From Salinivirgaceae bacterium (lineage in GTDB: Bacteria; Bacteroidota; Bacteroidia; Bacteroidales; SZUA-534): a stretch of DNA of 53,296 bases. Positions 38,759 to 47,437 of the stretch are shown in pieces. The stretch's first letter is position 1. Every line of letters starts with the position of its first letter. Location: positions 1 to 53,296 of the forward strand of contig JAFXQB010000015.1 of NCBI GenBank assembly GCA_017527435.1, written 5' to 3'. The position numbers and the translations under genes were made by a program. The notes below the pieces were generated by a model. That model searched no databases, had not been told where the DNA came from, and worked only from the letters and a program-made list of their open reading frames with translations.

Positions 38759-40135
38759 TTAATAAACTTTTGATGTTGCACCTGTTTCATCAGGTCCCAT
38801 ATAGGTTCTTACGCAACGGAAACCGATGTATGACTTGGCAGAATCCTGATACTCATAGGTTCTTGTACCATTTTGCAGATAATATGCGATATCTTTCCAA
38901 GAACCGCCGCGGACAACTTTTCTCTTCATTACAGGAAGGTCATCGGGCAGTGCATTGTATTTGTAGTCAGGGCTCAGGTCATGTGTGAAGGAATAAGCAC
39001 TCTCATCGTATGCAGAGCTTGTCCATTCAGCCACATTGCCAGCCATATCATACAATCCAAAATCGTTAGCTTCGTAAATGGCAACTTCTACAGTGTACAT
39101 GCCGCCATCATCAAGATAGTCACCGCGAAGTGGCTTGAAGTTTGCAAGGAAGCAACCCTTGTCATTACGAGTGTAAGGACCGCCCCAAGGATAAACTGCC
39201 AAATCGTTACCACCACGGGCTGCATACTCCCATTCGCCTTCAATTGGCAATCTGAATTCTTGCTCAAATGATTGACCTACTGACTGTAAATAGTTGTTCA
39301 ACAGTTGAGTTCTCCAAATGCAGAATGCTGAAGCCTGCTTCCACGTAACACCCACAACAGGATAGTTGTCGTAAGAAGGCGACCAGAAATACATTGAAGT
39401 CATAGGCTCGTTGTAGGAATATGAAAAATCGCCTATCCAGCACAATGTATCGGGATACACATGCACTTTGTCATGCATAATGAAGGATGAACGGTCTTTA
39501 ATAGGAATACGCTTTCCTTCAAGATTGAAAATCTCGCCATCGTACTGGCCTGTTTTGTAGTTGTAGTGACGGCGTGCCTCGTTTTCGAATGTGAACTTCT
39601 GCGCTGCCTGTTTGTAATCAATCCAGAAATAGTCGTAGACCAATTTGCGTGTATCAATGTCACGATGACGGAAGAAACGTTCGTGCTCAGGATAGTACAA
39701 ATCTTCGAGAATGGTCTTTTCTTCTTCACCATACCAGTTTATAGGCTCTTCCCAGTTGATAAACGGCGGGTCAATCGGCTCTCCATATTGGTCTTCCGAA
39801 ATCAGATATGCGTCGATCTGCTCGCCTAATAGTCTGTAGGCCAATGAGTCGCGTACCCAATAAACAAACTGACGGTACTCGTTGTTGGTTATTTCAGTCT
39901 CGTCCATCCAGAATGCCGGAACCGAAACGGTTTTAGATTGTGCTGTGGTTGCCCAGGGCACATCCTGATCGCTTGGTCCCATACGATAGCTGCCTTTTGG
40001 AACTAAAACCATACCAAACGGTGGCGCACTATAGTTAGGGTTTCTATCCTGCACACCTATCAGTTCTCCGTTTCCACCGGTGGAACAGCCTGAAATTATG
40101 AGCAATACAACACTCAAATAAGTTAATTTTTTCAT
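38759..40135 (-). CDS. gldK: T9SS ring lipoprotein GldK/PorK
   Basis: 458 aa from the Met at 40135 (MKKLTYLSVVLLIISGCS), which places the lipobox Cys at residue 17; the nine extra upstream residues of the open frame are unlikely. The mature part has the SUMF1/formylglycine-generating-enzyme fold: FGMVLVPKGSYRMGPSDQD, PAFWMDETEITNNEYRQFV, PVVGVTWKQASAFCIWR, RLPIEGEWEYAARGG, NVAEWTSSAYDE and SYIGFRCVR. In GldK this fold is structural rather than enzymatic. With GldN it forms the ring attached to the outer membrane. Confidence 0.95.
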   Translation of the reverse strand: MKKLTYLSVVLLIISGCSTGGNGELIGVQDRNPNYSAPPFGMVLVPKGSYRMGPSDQDVPWATTAQSKTVSVPAFWMDETEITNNEYRQFVYWVRDSLAYRLLGEQIDAYLISEDQYGEPIDPPFINWEEPINWYGEEEKTILEDLYYPEHERFFRHRDIDTRKLVYDYFWIDYKQAAQKFTFENEARRHYNYKTGQYDGEIFNLEGKRIPIKDRSSFIMHDKVHVYPDTLCWIGDFSYSYNEPMTSMYFWSPSYDNYPVVGVTWKQASAFCIWRTQLLNNYLQSVGQSFEQEFRLPIEGEWEYAARGGNDLAVYPWGGPYTRNDKGCFLANFKPLRGDYLDDGGMYTVEVAIYEANDFGLYDMAGNVAEWTSSAYDESAYSFTHDLSPDYKYNALPDDLPVMKRKVVRGGSWKDIAYYLQNGTRTYEYQDSAKSYIGFRCVRTYMGPDETGATSKVY

Positions 40136-40196
40136 ATCCCAACTGTATTTGTTTTCACACAATAAAAGTCATAAAAAAAAATAAAAATCCAAATAA

Positions 40197-41150
40197 TTAT
40201 AGGAATCGAACACTCTTATATTTTCGATTGTCCTTATCCTTGTCTAAACTAAATGAATATCCAATCATAAACTCTAACGAACCATGGCTGTAATTTATTA
40301 TACTGCTCGTGGTTAAATCGTAGGAAACAGCAACTTCTATGCCAGACGGAAGCGATAATCCAGCTAAGAATGATATCGCGTCGATAGGCTTGTAGGCCAC
40401 GCCTCCGTAGAATTTTTCGTTATAAGTTACAATTCCTGACAGCGAGAAGGTTGTTGTGGCGAAATCAGTGGCCATAAACAAATTCGGTTTAATTGTAAAA
40501 AGCGGATTTGTAAGCTGGTACTCGTATCCGGCGCCTATGAATAGTTGCCTTGCGAAGTACGACGATTTCACCTCTTCGCCCGCTGCTGTCGATGTGTATT
40601 TGATTTGCGACTGCAACAAATTGCGCATTGAGCAACTCAAGTACACATTTTCGGAACTATAATAGAATCCAAGATTCATGTCAAAGAACATAGGCTTGTC
40701 TTCGGGGTTCTGTGGAACCCAGGGGTCGTTTTCATTTCCATCAGGAAATATCCACTGCCCCTTGAACGACTGGTTTGTCATACTCAAGCCTGCGCCAAAA
40801 CCAACTTCACCTTGCAGCATTTGACGTCTGTATGCATACGAAAAATTCAAACCAATGTTTTGAAAATTTCCAATTTCATCGTTAATAATCGTCAAACCTG
40901 CGCCATTCCTTATGCCAAACAACTTAAACGGGGCGTCGATACTGAAGGTCTGAGTCTGGGGTGCACCCTCAAAACCCATCCACTGGTTCCGTACCAGTCC
41001 CCTTGCCTCTATCTCATTGCCGTCGCCCGCATAGCCCGGGTTGTAGTACATATAATTGAACATGCTCAGGCTGGAAAAGTTCTCTGTTTGACCGCTCGCA
41101 ACCGAAGCAAGTGTTACCAATACTATCGTCAATAGACGTCGACAATTCAT
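40197..41150 (-). CDS. porP: T9SS outer-membrane protein PorP (PorP/SprF family)
   Basis: 317 aa from the Met at 41150 (MNCRRLLTIVLVTLASVASGQ), which gives a clean signal peptide; the frame is open to 41204. Seen: MFNYMYYNPGYAGDGNEIEARGLVRNQWMGFEGAPQTQTFS, the hallmark PorP/SprF N-terminus (N-P-x-Y/A-A-G then R-x-Q-W), then barrel strands such as GAGLTIINDEIG and YSFSLD near the end. It heads the porP-gldK-gldL-gldM-gldN operon in the same order as porPKLMN of Porphyromonas. A 61-bp AT-rich spacer precedes gldK. Confidence 0.94.
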   Translation of the reverse strand: MNCRRLLTIVLVTLASVASGQTENFSSLSMFNYMYYNPGYAGDGNEIEARGLVRNQWMGFEGAPQTQTFSIDAPFKLFGIRNGAGLTIINDEIGNFQNIGLNFSYAYRRQMLQGEVGFGAGLSMTNQSFKGQWIFPDGNENDPWVPQNPEDKPMFFDMNLGFYYSSENVYLSCSMRNLLQSQIKYTSTAAGEEVKSSYFARQLFIGAGYEYQLTNPLFTIKPNLFMATDFATTTFSLSGIVTYNEKFYGGVAYKPIDAISFLAGLSLPSGIEVAVSYDLTTSSIINYSHGSLEFMIGYSFSLDKDKDNRKYKSVRFL

Positions 41151-41172
41151 ATATTCATTCACTACTCTGTAG

Positions 41173-41254
41173 AATGGCGTTAAAAATAAATAAAAAATCC
41201 ACAAACAATAATTGCAATTAACAATTTGCTGTTAATATTTACACTAACGCCATT
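41173..41254. promoter_or_regulatory. 10-bp inverted repeat bracketing the porP upstream region
   Basis: AATGGCGTTA (41173-41182) and its perfect complement TAACGCCATT (41245-41254) lie 62 bp apart in the arginase-like/porP gap, which should hold the T9SS operon promoter. Between them ATTAACA (41217-41223) pairs with TGTTAAT (41230-41236). This could be an operator pair or a large stem; no regulator is known to me. Confidence 0.5.
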
Positions 41255-41256
41255 TT

Positions 41257-42408
41257 TCATATGCCGTATCGCTTGAAAGCGTTTTTCAATCGCTCGGGTA
41301 TTTCGTTATTAACCAATGCTATATAATCAGACTTCGAGCAAGAGACCACTGCGCCCGCCATCCCGTTTTTTTGAGACAATTCCATCCAAAAACGGTCGTT
41401 TTTCGGGTTTTGATAGAAGACAATGTCGGTATTTAGCGAGTCGAGTTTGACAAAAATCTTCTTGTAGCGGTCGAAATTGCACGCTGGATAGTCGTTTTCA
41501 CGCTGCGACACACCATATATATAATGCCAAATTATTTGAGCGGTCAGGTGCGCCGACATCTCCATCGGTGTGTTCCGCGAAATGAGTTCGAAAATGCCGA
41601 ACGCTTTCGAACGGTCGCTGACACCTGCGAAATTGGCCAACTGACAGGCTTCCTCGGTGTATAGGCCGTTCGGACTCGGCTGGTGAGCCGCTGGCATATC
41701 GGCCTGACGGATAGATGCAGCATCGAACGAGACAAAATCGCAGTCGCGCAAGACAGGCTCTAAACTATTGATATTCTGGCGGACTGCGCCCAACCGATAC
41801 TTGTCGACACCATACTCATCGAGCAAATCGGACTGGCTCTGCGATGTGAAATAGACCTGACTGCCGATGACGTCGCATTTCACACTGCTGGTATATTTCC
41901 GCAGAATGTCAAGAAGATACGACCGTGAAGTGGCGTTCAGGCTGTCGGCAATGTCGAAACACGAATCGATGAGCCCGACTTCTATCTTGCCCTTGGCGCG
42001 CCAAAGCCCCTCGACTATCGGCAGAGTCAAATCGTGAGAGCCACCTATATATATAGGTATAACCCCGCCGCTGACGAGCGACTCGGTTATGTAACTGACG
42101 GCCGAATAGGTGTCGGCTGCGTTGTTGCCCAAAATTAGGTTGCCGAAGTCGGTGATTTTCAGGTTATTGAAGGCTGCCAACTGATAGAGCCAATAGCGCA
42201 CGTTGTCGGCTTTGGCGGCGTACGGCATTGGAAATGCGTTGCGCGTCTCGTCGATACCGATGATTGCAACTTGCACGTCGACAGACTTTTGCAAGTCGGG
42301 CTCGCTGTAAAGTTGGCTGCCCAAAAATCCTTCCAACGTACTGAACTGCTTCAGATTGTCAGGTCGGCAGGTATCGAAATACTGCGCTATGTCGCTTGCG
42401 AGAATCAT
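41257..42408 (-). CDS. Arginase/ureohydrolase-family protein with degenerate metal site
   Basis: 383 aa, clearly of the arginase/formimidoylglutamase fold: AIIGIDETRNA, PIYIGGSHDLT (place of GGDH), VGLIDSCFDIAD (place of DAHxD) and VSFDAASIRQADMPAAHQPSPNGLYTEEA (place of SxDxDxxDP). Of the six usual Mn ligands the His of GGxH, both outer Asp of the second motif and the first Asp of the third remain, but the central His is Cys and the second Asp of the third motif is Ala, so normal binuclear catalysis is doubtful. Its ATG overlaps the topA stop (ATGA), and the T9SS operon follows. Homologues beside T9SS genes are often annotated formimidoylglutamase; I would not transfer the activity. Confidence 0.85.
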   Translation of the reverse strand: MILASDIAQYFDTCRPDNLKQFSTLEGFLGSQLYSEPDLQKSVDVQVAIIGIDETRNAFPMPYAAKADNVRYWLYQLAAFNNLKITDFGNLILGNNAADTYSAVSYITESLVSGGVIPIYIGGSHDLTLPIVEGLWRAKGKIEVGLIDSCFDIADSLNATSRSYLLDILRKYTSSVKCDVIGSQVYFTSQSQSDLLDEYGVDKYRLGAVRQNINSLEPVLRDCDFVSFDAASIRQADMPAAHQPSPNGLYTEEACQLANFAGVSDRSKAFGIFELISRNTPMEMSAHLTAQIIWHYIYGVSQRENDYPACNFDRYKKIFVKLDSLNTDIVFYQNPKNDRFWMELSQKNGMAGAVVSCSKSDYIALVNNEIPERLKNAFKRYGI

Positions 42409-44738
42409 TTCGTTTTCTTGGTGACGCGCTTTTTGGCTGGCTTGTCGGCACTATTCTTGATAATTTCCTCACAATCAGTCACCGTCAATGCTTTAGCGTC
42501 GGTGCCTTTGGCAATGCGGTAGTTCTTACCGTCGAAAGCGATGTACGGACCATAGAATCCGTTAAGTACCTGAATCTGACCGTCTTTGCCTTCGAAAATA
42601 TTAATTACCTTGTTCTTTTCGGCCTCGCGTTTCTCGTTGATGAGTTCGATGGCGCGCTCGAGCGTGACGGTGTAAGGGTCGTCGACATTGCGCTTGAGCG
42701 AGTAGAACGAGTTGTTGTGGCGCACGTACGGACCGAAACGGCCGATGGCCACTGTGACTGCTTTACCCTCAAACTCACCAATTTGGCGCGGCAGTTTGAA
42801 CAGGTCGAGCACTTCCTCAAGAGTAATTGTCTCGATGTGCTGGTCGCGGCGAAGCGATGCGAACTGCGGCTTCTCGTCGTTCTCTCCGTCGCCAATCTGC
42901 GCCATTGGACCGTAGCGTCCAATCTTGACAATCACTGGCTTGCCGCTTTCGGGATGAACGCCCAAAACGCGCTCGCCATTTTTGCGCCCTGTAACCTCGA
43001 GAGCGCGGTTTATTGTGTCGTGGAACGGATGGTAGAATTCGTCTATCATTTTGTACCACACCATTTTACCTTCAGCAATATCGTCGAATTCCTTCTCGAC
43101 TTCGGCGGTGAAATTGTAGTCCAAAATCGATGGAAAGCACTCAACCAAATAGTCGTTGACAATCATACCTATGTCGGTTGGGAAGAGTTTGCCCTTCTCA
43201 ACGCCGTAGTTCTCGGTCTTGATTTCGGCCTTGATTTTGCCCGACTTCAGTGTCAGAACCTCGTATTTGCGCTCTGAACCTGGGCGGTCCTCCTTAACCA
43301 CATACTCGCGGTTTTGGATTGTGGAAATGGTTGGCGCATAAGTAGATGGACGGCCAATACCCAACTCTTCCAACTTGCGCACCAAAGTGGCCTCGGTGTA
43401 GCGCGGCTGGTGCTGCGAGAAGCGCTGGCTGGCTGTTATGTTGTTGTAATCGAGCGCCTGTCCGACCGCAAGTTTCGGCAGGATGGCTTTTCCCTGCTCG
43501 TCGTCCTCGTCGTCGGTCGATTCGATGTAAACCTTCAGGAATCCGTCGAACTTGATGACTTCGCCTTGAGCGACAAACTGATGTTTCGAATTGGAAATGT
43601 TTAAGTTAATGGTTGTGCGCTCCATTTCGGCATCGGCCATAAGCGACGCGATGGTGCGTTTCCAAATGAGTTCGTAAAGTTTCTTCTCGTTGGCGTTGCC
43701 TGTGATTGTCGGCTTGTCGAGATATGTCGGGCGAATGGCCTCGTGAGCCTCCTGCGCGCCCTTGGTCTGCGTTTTGTAATGGCGAACTTTCAGATATTCA
43801 GCGCCAAACTGCTTGGTAATCTCTTCCGAAGCTGCCTTAACAGCGGCGTCAGACAGGTTGACCGAGTCGGTACGCATATAGGTGATTTTTCCTGCCTCGT
43901 ACAGGCGCTGCGCGAGCGACATTGTCTGCGAAACCGAAAAGCCGAACTTGCGGCTGGCCTCCTGCTGCAGCGTCGAAGTGGTGAACGGCGGCGCTGGTAT
44001 GCGTTTGGCTGGTTTCTGACTGATGTCGGCAACGCTGAAAGTTGCTGATTTGCAAACGTCAAGGAATTTCTCGGTTTCCGATTTGTTGGCGAACTTATGG
44101 TTGAGTTCGGCTTTCAGGTCGGTTGCAAGTTTGAGCGTCGGGTGGTTGAACTGGCCCAAAACGCGGAACGACGATTCGGGCTTGAAATCCATAATCTCGC
44201 GCTCGCGCTCAACAATCAGGCGGACAGCCACCGACTGCACACGGCCTGCCGATAGCGACGGTTTCACCTTCTTCCAAAGCACTGGCGACAACTCGAATCC
44301 TACCAAGCGGTCGAGAACGCGGCGCGCCTGCTGGGCGTTGACAAGATTGATGTCGATACCGCGCGGATTCTCGATGGCGTGAAGAATGGCCGTCTTGGTA
44401 ATCTCGTGAAAGACAATTCGTTTGGTTGTTTTATCCTTCAGTCCCAACACTTCGAACAAGTGCCAAGCAATGGCTTCTCCCTCACGGTCCTCATCGGACG
44501 CGAGCCATACGGTTTCAGCGTCTTTGGCGGCTTTTTTCAAATCGGCGACAAGTTTTTTCTTGTCTGGCGAAATCTCGTATTCAGGTTTGTACTGATGCTC
44601 AATGTCGATGCCGAAGCCTTTCTTGGCCAAATCGCGGATGTGTCCGTAACTCGATGTGACCATATAATCTTTTCCCAAAAACTTCTCGATAGTCTTGGCC
44701 TTGGCAGGTGACTCGACAATTACAAGGTTCTTTTGCAT
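42405..44738 (-). CDS. topA: DNA topoisomerase I
   Basis: 777 aa from the Met at 44738 (MQKNLVIVESPAKAKTIEKFLG); the upstream in-frame extension contains the SD and is not coding. Relaxes negative supercoils. Seen: Toprim domain with VESPAKA and ASDEDREGEAIAWHL (DxDxE acidic triad), active-site Tyr in KITYMRTDSVNLSD (YMRTDS), GIGRPSTYAPTISTIQ, then C-terminal repeats and a basic tail PAKKRVTKKTK in place of zinc fingers. It is translationally coupled to the arginase-like gene. Confidence 0.97.
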   Translation of the reverse strand: MQKNLVIVESPAKAKTIEKFLGKDYMVTSSYGHIRDLAKKGFGIDIEHQYKPEYEISPDKKKLVADLKKAAKDAETVWLASDEDREGEAIAWHLFEVLGLKDKTTKRIVFHEITKTAILHAIENPRGIDINLVNAQQARRVLDRLVGFELSPVLWKKVKPSLSAGRVQSVAVRLIVEREREIMDFKPESSFRVLGQFNHPTLKLATDLKAELNHKFANKSETEKFLDVCKSATFSVADISQKPAKRIPAPPFTTSTLQQEASRKFGFSVSQTMSLAQRLYEAGKITYMRTDSVNLSDAAVKAASEEITKQFGAEYLKVRHYKTQTKGAQEAHEAIRPTYLDKPTITGNANEKKLYELIWKRTIASLMADAEMERTTINLNISNSKHQFVAQGEVIKFDGFLKVYIESTDDEDDEQGKAILPKLAVGQALDYNNITASQRFSQHQPRYTEATLVRKLEELGIGRPSTYAPTISTIQNREYVVKEDRPGSERKYEVLTLKSGKIKAEIKTENYGVEKGKLFPTDIGMIVNDYLVECFPSILDYNFTAEVEKEFDDIAEGKMVWYKMIDEFYHPFHDTINRALEVTGRKNGERVLGVHPESGKPVIVKIGRYGPMAQIGDGENDEKPQFASLRRDQHIETITLEEVLDLFKLPRQIGEFEGKAVTVAIGRFGPYVRHNNSFYSLKRNVDDPYTVTLERAIELINEKREAEKNKVINIFEGKDGQIQVLNGFYGPYIAFDGKNYRIAKGTDAKALTVTDCEEIIKNSADKPAKKRVTKKTK

Positions 44739-44744
44739 AGAAAT

Positions 44745-44750
44745 CTCCTT
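44745..44750 (-). promoter_or_regulatory. Strong Shine-Dalgarno of topA
   Basis: On the minus strand AAGGAG lies 6 nt before the ATG at 44738. Such a full SD is unusual in this window, where most genes have only A-rich leaders, and it fixes the topA start. Confidence 0.75.
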
Positions 44751-44839
44751 ATGGTTTGAAAATCGGCGCAAAGAAAAACAAAATTTTTAAAGGCAAGCAC
44801 GAAAAAGGGCTTTTCGGGGATTTACACCTATTATATATA

Positions 44840-44962
44840 GGGTGAGAAGGGAAGGGGAAGGGGGGTAGAAAGTTGAGAAGGTTGAGAGTTTGGGGGTTTA
44901 GAAGGTTGAGTTTAAGGTTTAGGGGTTTAGAAGGTTAGGGGGTTAGATGGTTGAGATTAGGG
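44840..44962. repeat. Purine-rich GTTGAG/TTTAGAAGG repeats between topA and the deacetylase
   Basis: The 314-bp gap 44739-45052 contains no gene. Its centre is a degenerate run of GGTTGAG, GGTTTAGAAGG and GGGGGTTTAG words, followed by GATGGGCGATGGGC and TGAGTGATGAGC-type repeats to about 45026. It shares words with the tract at 18424. Confidence 0.7.
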
Positions 44963-45052
44963 TTGGACTATGGATTTTTTGACGGTGATGGGCGATGGGC
45001 CTTGAGTGATGAGCTGTGAGCAATGAGTGCTAGTGCGCTTCATTTTTAATTA

Positions 45053-45898
45053 TTAAACCCTCACTACCGGGGCTTGCGACCAATCGATTTGCTGCTCGGC
45101 GGTGGCGACGTCGGTAAATGGGAAATCGGTGAGCCAGCGGCGCAACTTGGCCTCGGCGCCTTTCAACCCAACATACGACTTAAACTTGCGCTTGAGCGGC
45201 AGACCGTTGAGAAATGGCTGTCCGGCATCTAAATCGCGCGGATGAATGTACGACATCAGATATTCCTGACCGCTGCTCCACCGCTTAATGAGCGAATAAG
45301 GGAACAGCCGGAAATAACCGCCGCCGGTGAAGATAATATGGCGGCCGGCAATGATTTTTGTCGTGATAGGAAACTCTTTGATTGTGATGCCGTTACGACT
45401 GATAATGCTCGGCACAGGGCGGCTGTAAGTTGGCATTCCGCCATGGCCGTGATGGGCGGGGAAAACAGAGCAATCGGTGGTGATGCCCAACTCCGCCAGA
45501 GTCTCGAACGCCCACCCCTCGCTCTCGCGGATTGAGAAGCCCGGCACCCGGAACGATGTTACCTTTTTGCCCGTCAAATCTTCGAGAAACTTCACACTCG
45601 ACTCCACATCCTCGCGGAACTCGGCCGGTGTCTGCTCCCAAATTAGTTGGTGGTTCATTGTGTGGCTGCCAATCTGATATTTTTCGGCTATCCGACGAAC
45701 TAAATCGGGGTAATTCTTTGCTATCCAACCCACTACAAAAAAAGTGGCGCGCGAGTTTGTGTCTTCAAGTATGCGGAAAAGCCGCTCCACATTCTCGTAA
45801 ATGCGAACTTCGTATGTCCGCCACTGCTCCTCGTTGCGAGTCTCCTCAAAATCAAGGATATGGAACCACTCTTCGATATCAAAGGTTAGAATGTTCAT
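45053..45898 (-). CDS. Polysaccharide deacetylase (DUF3473-type)
   Basis: 281 aa NodB-fold deacetylase that would remove N-acetyl (or O-acetyl) groups from a surface glycan or intermediate. Seen: [14 protein letters not shown] with the metal Asp near residue 7, HTMNHQL supplying the HxxxH ligands (about 80), FRVPGFSIRES, a later FTGGGYFRLFPYSLIKRW and SYIHPRDLDAGQP, typical of the subfamily seen in exopolysaccharide loci. The first 27 codons are duplicated at 47357-47437. The start now lies 12 bp after the stop of the intervening ATPase gene; ancestrally it would have been 25 bp after the acyltransferase. Confidence 0.92.
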   Translation of the reverse strand: MNILTFDIEEWFHILDFEETRNEEQWRTYEVRIYENVERLFRILEDTNSRATFFVVGWIAKNYPDLVRRIAEKYQIGSHTMNHQLIWEQTPAEFREDVESSVKFLEDLTGKKVTSFRVPGFSIRESEGWAFETLAELGITTDCSVFPAHHGHGGMPTYSRPVPSIISRNGITIKEFPITTKIIAGRHIIFTGGGYFRLFPYSLIKRWSSGQEYLMSYIHPRDLDAGQPFLNGLPLKRKFKSYVGLKGAEAKLRRWLTDFPFTDVATAEQQIDWSQAPVVRV

Positions 45899-45901
45899 AA
45901 T
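45819..45901. repeat. 83-bp direct repeat, copy A (5' end of deacetylase gene)
   Basis: Identical to 47358-47440 at 82 of 83 positions; the single difference is synonymous (Ile ATC here, ATT in copy B). Together they bracket the ATPase gene, with a period of 1,539 bp. Confidence 0.97.
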
Positions 45902-45910
45902 ATTAGTTTC

Positions 45911-47269
45911 TTACATATCTTCCATTGACACTCCTATCATCTTTACTTCCTGATTACGAAAAAGATGCCGCCGCATTATCTCAACTTTTTCTTTTAATCT
46001 CGACGGATTATATTTTTGTGGATTTCGTTTCACTTCATACGCTTCCGCCTCACCATCAATAGTTTCTGCAACAATGTCAATTTCAAAATCGTCTTTGTTT
46101 CCTTTTGCGTTTACTTCGCCACCGCACCACCAACTGCCAATTGTTTTATAACGATGCGATTCAATCATTTTTTGCTTAAACCAACGCTCGAGACTAATAC
46201 CGGAAAATGTCGGATAGTCGCTTAATATAATTTGTTCCAATGCAGGGAAATTTCCTATTTCAATCAACTGCGCGTAACGATTTATATACCGGAACCAAAA
46301 TCGGAAAAAATTATCTTGGATTTCGTACCTCACCGTCTGGCTTCCGCTTTTTGCCCCTATTGGCCGTTTTTTGCGTATGATTCCATATTTTTCTTCAAGC
46401 ATTTTTAAATGCCCTCCTAAAACATTAACACCAAGCGACACTTCAATTTCCTTCTGTGTCACCTCGCCGTTTGCTATCTGGTCCAAAATGCTAAAATAAG
46501 TTCCGTAATGCTTTCCAAACTCTTGAATGAGAACAGAACGGCCCTCGTCGATAAAAAAGCTATTCCCTGCTGAACATACGTAATGAACCATTGCTTCGAC
46601 ATTTGTACAATTGTTGTTCATCAGTTGTTCTATGTAACGGGCAACCCCGCCTGTTATAGTCCATAGTGCCAACAAATCGTCGTTTGTATAATCGGGCTTG
46701 TAATCGCTTAATATTTCCCGCATTGTAGAAGTTGTGAATGGCTGCAAACGCAAGGTGCAATCGTCGCGGCCAAAAAGCGGTTGTCCCTCGTCTTTGAAAA
46801 TCTTTTCCATCAGGCGGAAAATACTACCCGACACAATCAGGCATACGTTTGTCTCATTCTTATATTTATCCCAAAGTTCCTGTATGTCGCTGAATACGCC
46901 CGCGTTTACATTATCAAACTCTTGAAATTCATCGATAAACAATGTGAATTTTCGCCGTTTTCCTATCTCCAATAAAAGCTGCATCAATTCTCTGAAGGTC
47001 ACAATGCTTTCGGGTACAAATTCTTGTAATTTGTTTCGGACTTCATCGCAGAATGTTCTTACTAACGCGGTTTCTGTTTTCCGCCCGACAAAAAAATACA
47101 ATCCTGGTGCATTATCTTTTGTTTCCTCCATCAAGCGATAAACCAAGCTTGTTTTGCCCACACGTCTTCGACCCGTGAGAACCACAAATCGAGAATAATC
47201 TTCATACGATTGTTGCTGCATGTCGCGCAACTGACGAATTTCAGCATCCCTGTTGTAAAATCTCTTCAT
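45911..47269 (-). CDS. AAA ATPase with DUF234-like C-terminal nuclease-type domain
   Basis: 452 aa of the archaeal-type ATPase family (ATPase_2 plus DUF234). Seen: FYNRDAEIRQL at the start, Walker A LTGRRRVGKTSLVYRL (about 35), Walker B LFIDEFQEF (about 115), sensor CLIVSGS, a winged-helix region (EVTQKEIEVSLGVNVLGGHLKMLEEKYGII) and a C-terminal part with FEIDIVAETIDGEAEAYEVKRN, which looks like a PD-(D/E)XK core (D...E-V-K). Such genes are abundant, often as many paralogues, in gut Bacteroidota and some archaea; role unknown. It interrupts a polysaccharide operon and is flanked by an 83-bp duplication of the deacetylase gene. An inverted repeat AATTTTATG/CATAAAATT (47279-47313) lies just upstream of its start. 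Confidence 0.9.
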   Translation of the reverse strand: MKRFYNRDAEIRQLRDMQQQSYEDYSRFVVLTGRRRVGKTSLVYRLMEETKDNAPGLYFFVGRKTETALVRTFCDEVRNKLQEFVPESIVTFRELMQLLLEIGKRRKFTLFIDEFQEFDNVNAGVFSDIQELWDKYKNETNVCLIVSGSIFRLMEKIFKDEGQPLFGRDDCTLRLQPFTTSTMREILSDYKPDYTNDDLLALWTITGGVARYIEQLMNNNCTNVEAMVHYVCSAGNSFFIDEGRSVLIQEFGKHYGTYFSILDQIANGEVTQKEIEVSLGVNVLGGHLKMLEEKYGIIRKKRPIGAKSGSQTVRYEIQDNFFRFWFRYINRYAQLIEIGNFPALEQIILSDYPTFSGISLERWFKQKMIESHRYKTIGSWWCGGEVNAKGNKDDFEIDIVAETIDGEAEAYEVKRNPQKYNPSRLKEKVEIMRRHLFRNQEVKMIGVSMEDM

Positions 47270-47344
47270 ATATATCGAAATTTTATGACCATGAATTTTA
47301 CCGCCATAAAATTATGAAAATTATTTTCAATATTTTGAAACTTT

Positions 47345-47437
47345 TTATGGAATACCGCGCCACTGCTCCTCGTTGCGAGTCTCCTCAAAATCAAGAATAT
47401 GGAACCACTCTTCGATATCAAAGGTTAGAATGTTCAT
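47345..47437 (-). pseudogene. Truncated 5' remnant of the deacetylase gene
   Basis: ATG at 47437 opens a frame identical in protein to the first 27 residues of the deacetylase ([12 protein letters not shown]... to EEQWR), then runs into GIP and a stop at 47345. It lies 25 bp after the acyltransferase stop, the expected original position of the deacetylase start. Confidence 0.93.

Noticed and set aside
42396..43277. 293-codon plus-strand frame opposite topA
   Set aside because: Entirely antisense to a certain topA; its composition is the complement shadow of a GC-biased third position.
45902..47357. ATPase unit as a classical IS element
   Set aside because: No transposase, no terminal inverted repeats visible, and an 83-bp duplication is far longer than IS target duplications.
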